Positions 35,800 to 47,232 of a DNA stretch of 64,000 nt are shown here, one piece after another; position 1 is the first letter of the stretch; each line of letters opens with the position of its first letter. Under the pieces are notes generated by a model. The model did no database searches, was not told where the DNA came from, and worked only from the letters and a program-made list of their open reading frames with translations. The stretch spans positions 14,275,501 through 14,339,500 of the forward strand of contig OX344749.2 of NCBI GenBank assembly GCA_947034885.2. Reading direction: 5' to 3'. The translations under genes and the position numbers were made by a program. Source of the stretch: Thuidium tamariscinum. Lineage: Eukaryota; Streptophyta; Bryopsida; Hypnales; Thuidiaceae.

Positions 35800-36003
35800 T
35801 TGGCCACTAGAACATGGTGACCAAATTTATTGGAGTAGTAAAGGCCCTAGTCTCTATTTATTTAGTTAGTGTTCTCTTTTGTTTCTCTTTTTTCTGGTTC
35901 TTGGTTCTCTGTCCAGCCGCTTGGCTTGGCCGATTTTGTATCTTGGTTCTTTTTAATGCCATGGGGTCTTCCCATTTGTTCAAAAAAATAAAAAAATAAA
36001 AAA
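35800..36003 (+). mobile_element. Probable LINE (L1-type) 3' end
   Basis: The stretch is T-rich in the plant L1 trailer style (TTCTTGGTTCTCTGTCC ... TTGTATCTTGGTTCTTTTTAATG). It ends CCCATTTGTTCAAAAAAATA followed by further AATAAAAA repeats. The same ending, CCATTTGTTTCAAAAAATA, closes the retroposon at 49388-49863. The 5' limit and target duplication were not resolved. Confidence 0.45.
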
Positions 36004-37639
36004 TTCATTAGTAATTCAACAAAGCTCCAAAAAATATGAAATGACTTTTGTTAGATGACAATCCCACTTGTCTTTTAAGGAAAATTGACCAAAAAATATT
36101 TCAAGAACTTTTACCCCCACAAAATTTAGTTGCAGTTCTTAGATGAGCAATTTTTGACCTTCGTACCTTAGCACATTGTTAGCCAATGGAATTGGAAAAA
36201 GATTTGGTTGCAATTTGAGGATATCTGAATAGAAAAAGGTGAAAAAAAACTATAAAATTTCAATATGAAGTGAAGTCATATTGAGAAAAAGTGTCTTGTT
36301 TCTAGAAAAAAAATCAAAACTAGAATTGTAGAAAAATAGCTACTAAAACTCAAAGAAATTCTAAACATTGCACTAGATCAAAGAAAGGAGGTTGCAAAAG
36401 GTACATGAGCAAAAGGAAAGTTTGGGACTAGGAGTTTGAGAATTTGAGTACTACAAGTTTACCAGTGGAGCCTTATTATGTCATGGTTGCTTAATAATCC
36501 CTAAAAAATATATCCTGAGATGGTGTAATCAACCTTATTTTCTTTGCTTTGTATGTTTTATTTTGCTATTACATCTAAAAGACAAATATTTTATTTTATT
36601 TTATTTTTCAAAGATGGGGGGGGCACATGTCTTCTATTAGCCATAAAATTTTCAAATTGTCTTGAATTTTGGAAGAAAATGTGCAACAAATTTGTACCTA
36701 ATATAGAATTTGTTTTTAAAAACTAGAAATTTCTCCAAAATAGTATATTATATTGTGTTTCATCCTTATACCAAAATTTTGTATCATTCTACACTGAGAT
36801 AATCAATAGGCAATCAATATAGATCTAAAGTTCAAATTACACTTAAATGTGAAAGTTTTCAAAAAATTTAAATATGAAACAAAACTACACTTTGAAAACT
36901 TCATTTCATTAGATGGATAGAGATTCAATAAATGCATAAAACTAATTCAAAGTTTGAATGGGAGTCATTGAATCATCAAACAATTCATAAGTTTCAACTA
37001 TCTTTTATTCTTTGGCCTACTTCTTCATATGTGACCTCTCTAAATGTACATGAACCTCTCTTAGAACATCGTCCCAGCACCATGCATGAAGAGAGGTCCA
37101 TTGTACTAGTTGGGGTGAATTGGCCCCTTTGCTTGACCACTCCAAGTAATTTCAGGGGTGCAAGTAAAGCAAAAAGTCCCCTATTTTGTGCTTATCTAAT
37201 TTACCTTGGACGCTCTTCCTAGCAAATAGGGGTTGTCATGGCACTTCCAAAGCCCTTCCCATTCCTTGAGAAAGTCCAAGTGGCATGCACGGGTGTAAGT
37301 GGAAGGCGGAACTAAAATTCTCGTAGAATTTCGAGTGCCATTTCTTCTCCTCCGAAGGTGAAGAAACGACACTTGCTCTCAATTTAGTTTTCTTGAAGAA
37401 ATTTTTATCTCACGCTCCTTGTGTTTCATGCTTCTGCTTCATTACATGGGGCACTCAAATAATAAGATTTACATGTTGTATTTGATTGGGCCTTGATTTA
37501 TGCCAAGGTAAAACAATCCTTGAGTTTTGATTGTGCACAATCAACCCAACAAAAGTAGTGTCATGCCTCCTTCATGTGCAACAAGTTGGCCACTTTTTTC
37601 TCGGCGATTTCTGTGACTTCACAGAAATTTGCTTCTTGG
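36004..37639. other. AT-rich spacer, no gene
   Basis: This strongly AT-rich DNA has frequent stops in all frames. The part from about 37240 to 37440 shares words (TTCTTGA-GAAATTTTT, CTTCCCATTCCTTGAG) with 14530-14590 in inverted form, hinting at a shared old repeat. No coding region is supported. Confidence 0.4.
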
Positions 37640-37740
37640 AGGAGCTATGACAACCCCTAATGGAGCCTCTGATTGCAAATGTGAATTCAGAATTTGCAAA
37701 AAATGAAAAATTCCAACGTTTTCCCAAGTGGCCGAGCTAT
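37640..37740 (+). repeat. Partial copy of MITE family A core
   Basis: It contains GCCTCTGATTGCAAATGTGA and then the core GAATTCAGAATTTGCAAAAA, closing with TTCCAACGTTTTCCCAAG. This matches the centre of the full copies at 33807-34038 and 39461-39713, but terminal repeats are not evident. Confidence 0.6.
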
Positions 37741-37746
37741 AGGTTA

Positions 37747-37905
37747 GGGCCGGTTCCCATGGGGAGCCTAGACGTCCAGGCCTGGACCTCCAAGTCCCCT
37801 CCAGCCTCCAGGTCCCCTCCAGCCTCCAGTTCCTGCGACCCCCGCCTGCAAACCTGGAGGGACCGGGCCCCGCTTGGAGGTCCAGGCCCCCATGGGAAAC
37901 GCCCC
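37747..37905. mobile_element. GC-rich foldback element of about 159 bp
   Basis: Left arm GGGCCGGTTCCCATGGGG (37747-37764) pairs with CCCCATGGGAAACGCCCC near 37888-37905. GGCCTGGACCTCCAAG (37779-37794) pairs exactly with its complement at 37873-37888. The left arm also contains the 14-bp palindrome GTCCAGGCCTGGAC (37774-37787). The centre has CCCCTCCAGCCTCCAG repeats. GC content is far above its AT-rich surroundings. It resembles a hAT-like or foldback MITE; no target duplication was found. Confidence 0.6.
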
Positions 37906-37984
37906 TCAGTTCACCCCAGGCAGGGAGAACTGACCCCCTTATTGCCCCAGTCAACACCATGTTGACTAAATTGCCCCCTATTTT

Positions 37985-38105
37985 GTGCCGTATATTTCGG
38001 ATTTTTTTCTCACCTCGTAGCTAATTGAGGGCCTCTGATTCCAGATATGAATTCAGAATTTGCAAAAAATAAAAAATTCCAGGGTTTGCCCCGGCGGGGC
38101 AATAA
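37985..38105 (+). repeat. Second partial copy of MITE family A core
   Basis: It reads GTAGCTAATTGAGGGCCTCT, then GAATTCAGAATTTGCAAAAA, then AATTCCAGGGTTTGCCCC. It lies about 350 bp after the first partial copy and in the same direction. The following CAATAAGGGGGTCAATTCACC also recurs, inverted, near 37915-37945. Confidence 0.6.
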
Positions 38106-39460
38106 GGGGGTCAATTCACCCTGCCGGTTCACCCCGGCCGTTGTCCCAGTACAGTGTCATCCAAGTACCAAAGCTGCTGAACCTCCTACTTCTAATCTGG
38201 CAAGCAACACGTGTTTTTCAAACCACCTTTCTTCCAATTTTGAAACCCCTCAATTATTCTCCTTCCAACAACCGACTCCCCAAAGAACAATTCCATAATG
38301 AAAAGCACACCTGGCCTGTTCCTTTTCCTCCATGCAAATGTTTCCTGCTTTCCATTTCCCAGGTGTTGCCTTTCGCAGATATCCGGGGATGGAGAAAAGG
38401 TCCGTCTCCGACGAAGTTTGGATTCCTGCGATTCGTGGCCAGGCATCACGATTTCCCAACGCCTCCGCTGACTGTGGATGCCAACTTTGCTGATCGATGA
38501 GGTGGGTTCCAACGCCAATCCCACAGTCCCACTTGTCCTCCTTTCCACGCTCCCTGTTTCTTCGTCGCCGGCCTCTTCGCCACTCACTTGAATCCGTCCG
38601 TCTCTTCCGCAGGCGCCGTTTCTCGGGGCTGGCTGTGAAGACTCTTTCTCCCGTGGATCAGACGCGTGTGCCTAGTGAAGAGTGGTTGCGGAGTTGCGTT
38701 TTGTAGGTGCCTGCAGCGCTCACTGCTACAGTCGAACTTGTACTGTGTACGTTCAGATACTGCAGCAATTTTTTGGGGGGTGGTGGTCCCTTGGTCTTCG
38801 CAAAGGATTGAGAGTCTTGGGAGGGAATCCTTTTCTCGTACAAAGCTGCAGTGTTGTTGAAAGGTCAAACACCTGCAGCGGACGGCTGGCTGGCTGGGAC
38901 TGACAGGAGGCTTTGCGACTACTAAAACAGATTGTGGGGACTGACTGGTGAGGGTGTCGTCCTGGGCGCCGGAGTTGCAAGTGTTGCACTGACATGTGGG
39001 AAGCCCAGGCAAGCAGGCGACCGCACTTGGGGGATGAGACAGAGGCAAAGTGCAAACCCATCACCGAAACTCAAAAACAAAGCTCAAGGCGAAGGCAAAC
39101 GGAGGAGCACTCAGGTTCTTTCAAGGCAATGAAATGCCCAATTTCCTTTAAAAATAAATGGGCAGCTTTGAGCTTCTGGAAAAAAAAATGAGGGTAAATG
39201 GGTCTTGAAACACAAAGAAAACACCAAGGTAGATGTACCCATAACTGATAAAATAAGCACATTTGGATATAAATCACGGTAGTGCTAGGCAAAGCAAATA
39301 TTTTCAAAGATGCATTGATAGAAATAATGGGAATTGCAAAAAATTGGTAATTTTATCTTTTGAATCGAAATTACTATGAATTTTTGAAAGGCAAAAGTTG
39401 GGCTTGACATGTAATTAATATCTAATGTCATCCAATTTCCATAATGCAAGAATGTGCAGC
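38106..39460. other. GC-richer spacer without an identifiable gene
   Basis: Composition at 38330-39120 is close to that of host gene regions, and open frames exist on both strands (for example + 38060-38500 and - 38192-38587). None carries a recognisable domain or a consistent exon model. Pyrimidine-rich tracts and splice-like sites near 38600-38710 leave open a non-coding or decayed transcription unit. Confidence 0.3.
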
Positions 39461-39713
39461 GTTAGATCATACCATCAAAGGTGGGCCCCGCAGATTGGAT
39501 TTACCCAAGGAAAAACGCTGAATTTTTTTATTTTTTGCATTATCTATTTTTTTCAAATTCTGAATTCAGATTCAAAATCAGAGACCCCAAATTAGCTATG
39601 TGCATCCAAAACATTCCAAAAAAACCAACACAAATATAACCCCCAAATCCTTGTCAAGCCCTAGTAAAATGAGATTTACCCTGTTGGATCCACCTTCGAT
39701 GATATGATTTAAC
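39461..39713 (-). mobile_element. MITE family A, full copy 2
   Basis: The 253-bp copy has ends GTTAGATCATACCATCAAAG and, on the other strand, GTTAAATCATATCATCGAAG. The interior matches copy 1 in inverted order, including CTCATTTTACTAGGG, TTTGGGGTCTCTGA and the GAATTCAGAATTTG core. Its terminal repeats are more diverged from each other than those of copy 1, suggesting an older insertion. Confidence 0.7.
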
Positions 39714-42700
39714 GTTCTGCTGCAAGAATATTTTCCTACTAATTACTTCCTACATTTATGCTCACTTATGTGTCATTAACTTATTGGTCCAAGCCTTGAA
39801 AAAGTACAAACACACATTCCAAGGAAAAAACGGAAGTCCATTCCAATCTTATTTGGAATAGGGTACCCTATTTATTAGTTGATGGAGCATGTATTAGTAA
39901 TGGGTACATCTACCTTATTTAGATTGAAAACACTTGACTTCATTGGCTTGTGGAAGCCTTGAAGGCCGAATGGGCTTATGCCCATGGATTCAAGGCTCAC
40001 AATTCTTCTCTTTGTTTGTTGCCATCTTACAATGACAATGACAAAATATATAACACAATGATTTTCAATATTCAAATGTTGAAATTGAGTTTTTATGTTA
40101 GATTTTTACATATGGGGATTACATCACTTCACACCAATCATTAGACATGTGGCACTTTTTCACAATAAATGATTGAATTACTTTTGAAAATTTAGACCTT
40201 GACATAGGATATGAGTGAAGTATTTTACATTTATTCTTGAAAGATGAAATTTTGTGTCTCGTACAAGTGCAAAATTTTTCAGATTTTTTTTGTAATAAAT
40301 TGAAATTATTGAGAATTATGTATTATAGTGTCTTATTAAAATCAGTAAGTTCTTCAAATTGAATTTTGTGCTATCTCATTCTCTACTTTCCCTTCATTGA
40401 TTTTAGTTTAGATTGTCTTTTTAGGATGTTGAACTTTAACAATCTTGCCCATTGTTTTAGATATATATTGTAGAAAAAAAAATTACTTTGAATACATTGT
40501 AAATTCTCTATGAATGATTTTGCATATAAAAATTGAACCAAATTATCTATATTTATATAGATTATAGAAAAATTCCAAACACTCATCAACTATTGTGTTC
40601 AATGATTAAATTCCTTCTAGGATGATTGCAAGAATCACTTATTGATTCTATTGCATTTCATTGTATTTATGCCTTTTTTTCTAGAGTACTTTAAAACTAG
40701 AAAATAATTTTATGAAAAATAAGGCCAATGTATGTACCTTTAAGATGAAGGTAACCACTAAAGGAAATTTATAGAAAAATTCTCTAATTAAGAGAGCTAA
40801 AAAAGTCCTGAACCTTGAGAAGAGAGATATTTTGATGTTTTAATTAATAAAAAATTGGAAAAAAAATAAAAAAATAAAACAAAGATTGGCCATTTGTAGC
40901 AATTCTTTGGAGATGGTCACTCCTCTAAATAACCACTAAATTTTTCTTTTCATTTTTCAAAATGCAAGTAGAATGAGGCTCACCTTGGAGACTTCTATAT
41001 AATTAATGTTTTAAGTAATACTTCGAACTATAGTCAAAAGTATATTGTAAGACCATTTTCACTAAATTTCACATCTAAATTCATTTTTGGTGGTACTACT
41101 TTGTGGAAAAAATTGAGCAAGTGTGACAAAAACTAAAGGTTGTTTTTGCATAATAAAATATTATTTTTAATCCAAAAAAGCAAAGAAGGTATTTAATAGC
41201 CTTAAATTCTTTGCTTATAATTTTTAGGTCTTTTGAAGTCAAGAATGCAAAAATTATGGCCAAAAAATAGATCAATTTGTAAGGTGTGATGTAAATTAGT
41301 ATACATATTTCTTACAATCACTCTCTAAACGATTAGGAGGAATTCTAAATTCTAAAACTCGTAATATATATTATGAAATGCAATACAAATAAATAATTTA
41401 ATAGAGGACATTCATGTAGTTGGATCTATTTTGTTATACTAAAGAATAATCTATCAACAATATTGTAAATTGAGCATTGATTTTTAAAAAGAAATTAATT
41501 CATATTGAATATTTGCAATTTTGTTTGAATTCTCCCCAAATAAGTTCAATTTTTTATTAGTTATTTTGATTTATAAATATTTCATTGAATTAATTTACTT
41601 ATTTAAGTCAACTTGTAGGGGCTATATTTTAATCTTACCCTCTATTTTAACCTCTAAAGGCCCAAAGCCATTTTTCTGTCAAAAAACATTCAAAATTTTT
41701 ATTTTTGCTGCATTCACCCAAAAGAACAAAAAAAAGTATTTTTTTAGAATATAACTATATAATCTTGTATTTTATTTTTCTAGGACTATGTGGTAAAAAT
41801 TTCATAAAGTTTGATCTCGTAGATTGGAAGATACTTGCATTCAAAGTTAAAAAAAATAATTTTTTTGAACATTGTCATGTAGTTTCACATGATTTTGACT
41901 ACCTCATATTGAAATTTTTGCACTATGGACTTTGAATTTCAAAATTTATTTGTGTGGTTTTCATTCTTTAAGAAATTATTAAATAGAGGTGGATCTAAGA
42001 TTGAAAGAAAAACTAAATCATTAATAGTTTTAAGATGGAATTGAAATACAATAATTCCAACAATGAGATTCTTCTAGCAAGATATTTAAACCTTGTCAAG
42101 AAATTTTTTTCTTGAAGAATTGTGAAAATTGCATTAAAAAATGAACCTTGTAAGTTATTTTTTGAAGGAAATACTCAAACTACCTAAAAGACAGGAATCT
42201 TCATAACTTTCACATACCTAATCCAACTAGAATCAAAGCTTCAAAGCTTCACATGTAGACAAACATATCGTCTACAAGATAAAAGAGATTTGAATTTGAA
42301 TTTCTTTTTTTTATAGATTTATTTATTTTACTTATGAAGTTGAAATTTGGACCTTTTGTGGTATAACTTTTACTCCCATGCACCATTTGAAATAAAAATT
42401 ATATTCCCACATAGCTGATCAATTTCCCTATCATATAAGAAAGTTTCAGAAAGTTTCATTAGAAATTGGGGTCATCGGAACCTATGTGATCTCCACATTG
42501 TATCTTGAGGGGACAATGAGCTTTTAGGAGTTAAAATACTTGTAAACAAAGTCTTCAAATGTATATCAAACAAATGATATAGAAATAACAAAATAACCTA
42601 TAATAATTACACAAATGAAAAATCCAAAATTCAATGTAATGAGAAAATGTTTGAATTCATTTGTTGTTAGAAATTGAGCACTTCGTTTTTTAGGAATTAA

Positions 42701-42770
42701 TCCCTAAAAAATTTTAGTGACCAAATTTTTTTTTCAATTTAGGGCAATTTCTTTGAATTTTTGGAATTCA
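39714..42770. other. Long AT-rich gene-free block
   Basis: There is no coding frame of note on either strand. Composition matches 11174-14600 and 62710-64000, and both this block and the first contain one copy of the same CATAAGAGG MITE. It is probably old transposon-derived DNA. Confidence 0.4.
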
Positions 42771-43065
42771 CATAAGAGGTTTTCTCACCATGTTGGGAGA
42801 CTGTGAGTTCCTGGACTGTGGGAACTCACTGGAAACAGTCCCAGCAACAGATCTGATGTGGCATAGAGACTGCCACATCAAATAATAATGTTTTATTAAA
42901 TTAAAAAAATATTTTTTAATTATATTTTTTCATTTTTTAATTATTATTTTTTCATTTTAAAAATATTTTAAAAATATTTTTTTTACTCTGACCAGCAGTG
43001 GCTGGTTCACATAATGGGGAACGAGGCTGAAACAGTCTCTCAATACCCCGAAAAAACCTCTTATG
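42771..43065 (-). mobile_element. MITE with CATAAGAGGTTTT terminal inverted repeats, copy 2
   Basis: The 295-bp element starts CATAAGAGGTTTT and ends AAAACCTCTTATG. Read on the minus strand it follows copy 1 (12249-12535) closely: GTATTGAGAGACTGTTTCAG, GTTCCCCAT, GTGAACCAGCCACTGCTGG. Interior A/T runs differ most. It carries no coding region. Confidence 0.75.
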
Positions 43066-43491
43066 CCAACAATTATATTTGAGCAACTAAGAAATTTTAC
43101 TTCTTTTCAAAAATAAATTATTTGATCTTATAGAAATATGCAAAAAAATTTAATCATTCTATTTTGATTGATGGATTGAAAATTTGATGAGTTCCATTTA
43201 GTAGGTATGCAAAAGAAATTTGATCATTTTATTGTGATTGATGGATTGAGAGTTTAACAAGCTTCATATAGAGGCAATTATTGCATCTTTGTACAAAGTA
43301 ATATTTGGAGTCAAATCTTAATATTTCTCAAAAAACAAACAAGAAAATAGGATACAAATTCTACAATAACATTCTCGAAAGTGAAATCATTTTATTTAAA
43401 TTATGTTTCTATTTATTTGTAACTATTTGTTTATTGCTAGTCTATACAATCATCTATATAAAAACATACATTCAAGTCTAAAATGTTTTCG

Positions 43492-43563
43492 TTAACCCCT
43501 AAAAGACCACAAGGCCGCTAGGTGGCTTTCACAATACAAATCCAATCCATTAGGGGTTCAATA
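43492..43563 (+). repeat. TTAACCCCTAAAAG terminus with nearby inverted echo
   Basis: TTAACCCCTAAAAGACCACAA begins at 43492 (same style as 62710, TTAACCCCTAAAAGTCCACA). CCATTAGGGGTTCAA at 43548-43562 is a partial inverted match. This may be the end of an element that runs right, or a very short deletion derivative. Confidence 0.4.
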
Positions 43564-43842
43564 GTCAACAATTGCATTTATCATGTAAAGGAGGAAATTT
43601 TAATTTAGCACTATTTTAGGACATTACAATGGTATTTTGAGACATTTTATGTCTTGACACAAACAAAGGAGAGAAATTCATGTTATAAATTAAACACTTC
43701 CATTCAGACAAATTCAATGATAAATTGCATTCCTCTTACAACACAATGTGACAATGCCAATGCAATGTGACGAAAAGAAGCAGTCATTGCTTGTTCGATT
43801 AATTTTCCTACCCCTAATCATTAGAAAAATCAACAATTGTCG

Positions 43843-44120
43843 GATACCAATATAGATACTGAATACAAATACGGATATTGAATACAAATACAAAATACAG
43901 ATACACAATATGGATACCAAATACAAATACAAATATTGAATACAAATACAAAATATAGATATACAATATGGATACACAATATAAGTACTGAATATGGATA
44001 TTGAATTTGGATACTAAACATGGATACTAAATATATGTACAAATACTAGTATGTATATTGAATACATATATCAATATTTAAAATTGATATGAATATGAAC
44101 ACTAATACTAAATATAGATG
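43843..44120. repeat. Tandem array with a period near 6 bp (AAATAC / GGATAY variants)
   Basis: Units such as GGATACC, AAATAC, GAATAC, AGATAC and GGATATT recur in register over about 280 bases. Higher-order blocks (GATATTGAATACAAATAC) repeat every 60-70 bases. The reverse strand gives a low-complexity Ile/Tyr/Cys frame that is not a gene. It is probably a minisatellite formed by slippage. Confidence 0.7.
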
Positions 44121-44476
44121 CAATATACATTATACAAATTATCATATCATTTATCCCATATCTTTTGTCTCTAAGCCCATCTTCTGAGAATTATAAGAGG
44201 GGGTGGGGGAGGAGGTTTTACCAGTTAAAAAAGATTTAAAATTTAATATTTAATATTTATATCAGATTGGGAGGAGGGGTTTTCAAAAGTTTCAAAATTT
44301 TAATACTCCGTATTTAAATTTTTTTAATATTTAAATCAAACTAGAAAGAGGGGAGGTGCAAAATTTTTTAATTTTTATAGTTTTTGAGCTCATTATGACA
44401 CAGTTTGTCACAATGACAATGACAACGAGCTCAAAAGAGACAGTCACTGCCTCAGTCACATTTGGACATCAAAAGA

Positions 44477-45260
44477 TTAAACCCTCAATACCCAAGGGAT
44501 ACGAAAATGGCCTCTCATAGTCTTGGAAGTTCAATTCAAAGTGTTGTAACTTTTGCATCCAATGTTCAAATTCAATAAAACTTGTTGGTAAAGTTGTACA
44601 TCTTAGTTTAGTTTGCATGGTTAAATTTTCAGATCAATCCAAGATGTACGGGTTTTTTGGAAGCCAATCAAAGTTCACAGGTTCAATTTAAGTTCACCAA
44701 ATTGTAGTTGATGGTTCCAACTTTGGGGGCTTGTATTTCCATCTTTGAAAGTTTGTTTTCAATCAAATTTATTGGATTATGTTCTAAGTTCTAAAACCAA
44801 ACATTTTTGGATTATAGTGAACTTTGATTTAGAAGCATTTGAGTAGGAGGTTCAATCATAGGTGTGTTTTTTGCACCCTTTTTTGCTATTTTTCTAACAT
44901 TTCAAAGTCATTTTGCAAACATAATGAATCAATTGGAGGACATTTTTTTCATCAATGTATTTGTATGTTGATTGTGAAGCACATTCTAGTTTAAAGTTTT
45001 TCATTTGAGTAGGTTTAGAAATCAAATTTCACCTCCAAATGTGTTTTTAAGAAAATTTCATCTTTTTTCAACACTAAAACATTATTATTTTGTAGTCTAC
45101 ATAACCAAATGAGTCCAAATTTGATCCATGTCATTTACAATATGCACACTAAAAGATTGTGTGGTTGAAATTTTCATACCTTAGTGACATGTAGACATAC
45201 AAGGCTTGAAAAGCAATGATGTTTTTGAACCCCAAAAGGCATTGGGCCTTGAAGGGTTAA
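44477..45260 (+). mobile_element. Short TTAA-flanked element with CCC ends (piggyBac-like MITE)
   Basis: TTAA at 44477-44480 and at 45257-45260 flank a 776-bp element. Its left end reads ACCCTCAATACCCAAGGG and its right end, on the other strand, CCCTTCAAGGCCCAATGCC: an imperfect inverted repeat. Just inside the left end lies AAAATGGCCTCTCATAG, which recurs at the other family ends. The body has no coding region. Part of it (GTTCAATTCAAAGTGTTGTA onward) matches 49881-50030. Confidence 0.6.
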
Positions 45261-45349
45261 CACCCATAGAAAATGAATCTACAATCTATTATACGGAGTA
45301 TAAGATAAACACTTAAAAAACTAACTTGAAGAAGAGGACATATGGAAAG

Positions 45350-46403
45350 CTACTTGAAAAAGATAAACATTGGCTGAAGAACATATTGGGAAGGCTGTTC
45401 AAAGAAGATAAACGTTGAGCACTTCGTAAGAGTCACGTACAACACATAAGCTTTGCTAACAAGTTCCCATTTACTTATTTGATGATTTTCAATCGTTTCA
45501 ACTAAAAGCAGGCTTTGCATTGATGAAAAACACATGTACGTAAGCAGGTTCGTGGAGGACCTTACTGAAAAATTGAGCCACTGCAACAGGGGCAAAGCCT
45601 TGTAGCATTGCTCATTGTTCAGATTGAAAATCCTGCACATAACTGCCACAATTCTCAAAGGAGAAATGAGGAGCTCCAAGAGAAGAGTAGCAAAAGCCCA
45701 TGCAGCCCGCTGTTGCAACTCAAGAATCAGTTCAAATATAGTGAGTTGTATATGTTAGGCCTGCTCCAACCGATGCTGAAATTGGGCTAAAAATTCAAAA
45801 ACTCAGTTGAATTGCCAAACAAAGTGCCATACAATGCAATGATCTAATTGGAACCATGGCCAGGTTGCACAATAGAGAGCTCAGTGATACTAATCCTTAG
45901 AGGATCAAAGAACACGATTAATACTATGTCAAAATCATCCAATCTCACATACATTACCTTCATCAGAATGTACTGTACTCTTAACATTTTTGAACAACTG
46001 TTATTCACTTCTCAACATCTTCATTGTCTTTCTGGTTACTAGACAGTCTTCTCGTTTATTCCCGAGCTACTTGATTCTTTCGCCATAATGTCCACCCTTC
46101 TTTCCATGATTCTAATTGTTCCACCTACTCCTGCACATAATTTCTTTCAAAGGTTGGACGCCCAACTGCTTCAAGAATGTTTTGACAAATGTTGTGTGTA
46201 ACATCATCAATCCAACACGGTACTTGGTGCTGAATAAATGAGAAATAAGAGCGGATTGATGATACTCTAAGCTCACTCCATTGCAGGAACCATTGTTCAG
46301 CTACCAACAAACTAGAGACCTGCACTGAAATGAACGGAATCATAATATATTGATCAACGGATGGTAAGTACAGAACTAGTAAAGCTGCCCTTGTCCTGAA
46401 CAA
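45350..46403 (-). CDS. Possible exons of an unidentified gene
   Basis: Two minus-strand stretches look coding. About 46398-46125, after a TTTTGTTCAG acceptor, contains EQWFLQWSELRVSSIRSYF and HQVPCWIDDVTHNICQNILE. About 45745-45575 contains LLLELLISPLRIVAVMC and NNEQCYKALPLLQWLNFS and ends at a strong donor (TCA|GTAAGG). The amino-acid composition suits a helical soluble or membrane-associated protein. I do not recognise the family. No start codon or complete model could be built; it could be the remains of a broken host gene or part of a real gene with more exons. Confidence 0.3.
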
Positions 46404-47232
46404 AACGCAAAATTTTAAGTCCTAGCAGATGCCATACAACCTCCTAACGATGAAAAACCAGGAGGATTCTTCAGAAGAATTAGTAACAAAAATAGGGGAA
46501 ATACAGTAGATATCAATGAGCTGGTCGAATTCTAAACTTCATTTCCATTCATGTCACCTCTTGGCACAAAAAGTGAAGGATTAAGTAACAATTTCTAGAT
46601 AGTACATTCTCTGTACAAAATCTTCTTCTCCCATTTTTCGACTTCAATACTCGATCAATTAGCTTTCACTCAAAGCGTTACTCTAAAGAGGCCACACACC
46701 CCACTCCCCAAAATGAGGGAATGGGGAGCGCCATACCGTCACTGCCACTAATATAGCAGCCCAATGGATTGAGCCATTTACTAGATCATCTACCAACGCT
46801 CACTAAATTAGGTTCAACGAATTCGTTGAATGCGCTAGCTAACTGGAGGATTTTTGAGGAGGCACTTTCCCATTCAACAAGATGGAAGAATGAGGAGAGC
46901 ACAACTGTGACTCCCCATATGGTAGCAATCTAATGAACCAAGTCGATTACGACTACTCCAATGCTTGATGGATCCGGTTTCAGCCTATTCTTTCAAAGCA
47001 CTACCCGAAGGACTACGAGGAAGCCACATCCCCCAGTTCATCAAGATGGCAGAATCATGAGCGCAAAATGATGACTGCCCTAATAGCTAATACTCCATGG
47101 TTAGGGTTTTCAGTCATTTTGAAGAAAGTGCAAACAGAAGGAATCGCTTTCATCAAGATGGGTCAAGGGAAGCTCACAATCATGACTCCTCCTGATGTCA
47201 GACGAGGAAACCGAATGGACGCAGCCCTGCAT
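46404..47232. other. Spacer downstream of the glycosyltransferase gene
   Basis: It holds the 3' trailer of the minus-strand glycosyltransferase gene. Two related phrases (CCATTCAACAAGATGGAAGAATGAGGA near 46870 and CCAGTTCATCAAGATGGCAGAATCATGA near 47030, quoted only in part by the shared word CAAGATGG-AGAAT) suggest a local duplication. No gene is seen. Confidence 0.35.

Noticed and set aside
38060-38587. Overlapping open frames on both strands near 38.1-38.6 kb
   Set aside because: They start inside a MITE core copy and have no domain, consistent splice model or recognisable homologue.
43714-44042. Minus-strand Ile/Tyr/Cys-rich open frames
   Set aside because: Pure translation of the tandem array; no gene features.
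43843-44120. CRISPR-like repeat array
   Set aside because: Repeats are 6-base units without unique spacers, in a plant nuclear context.
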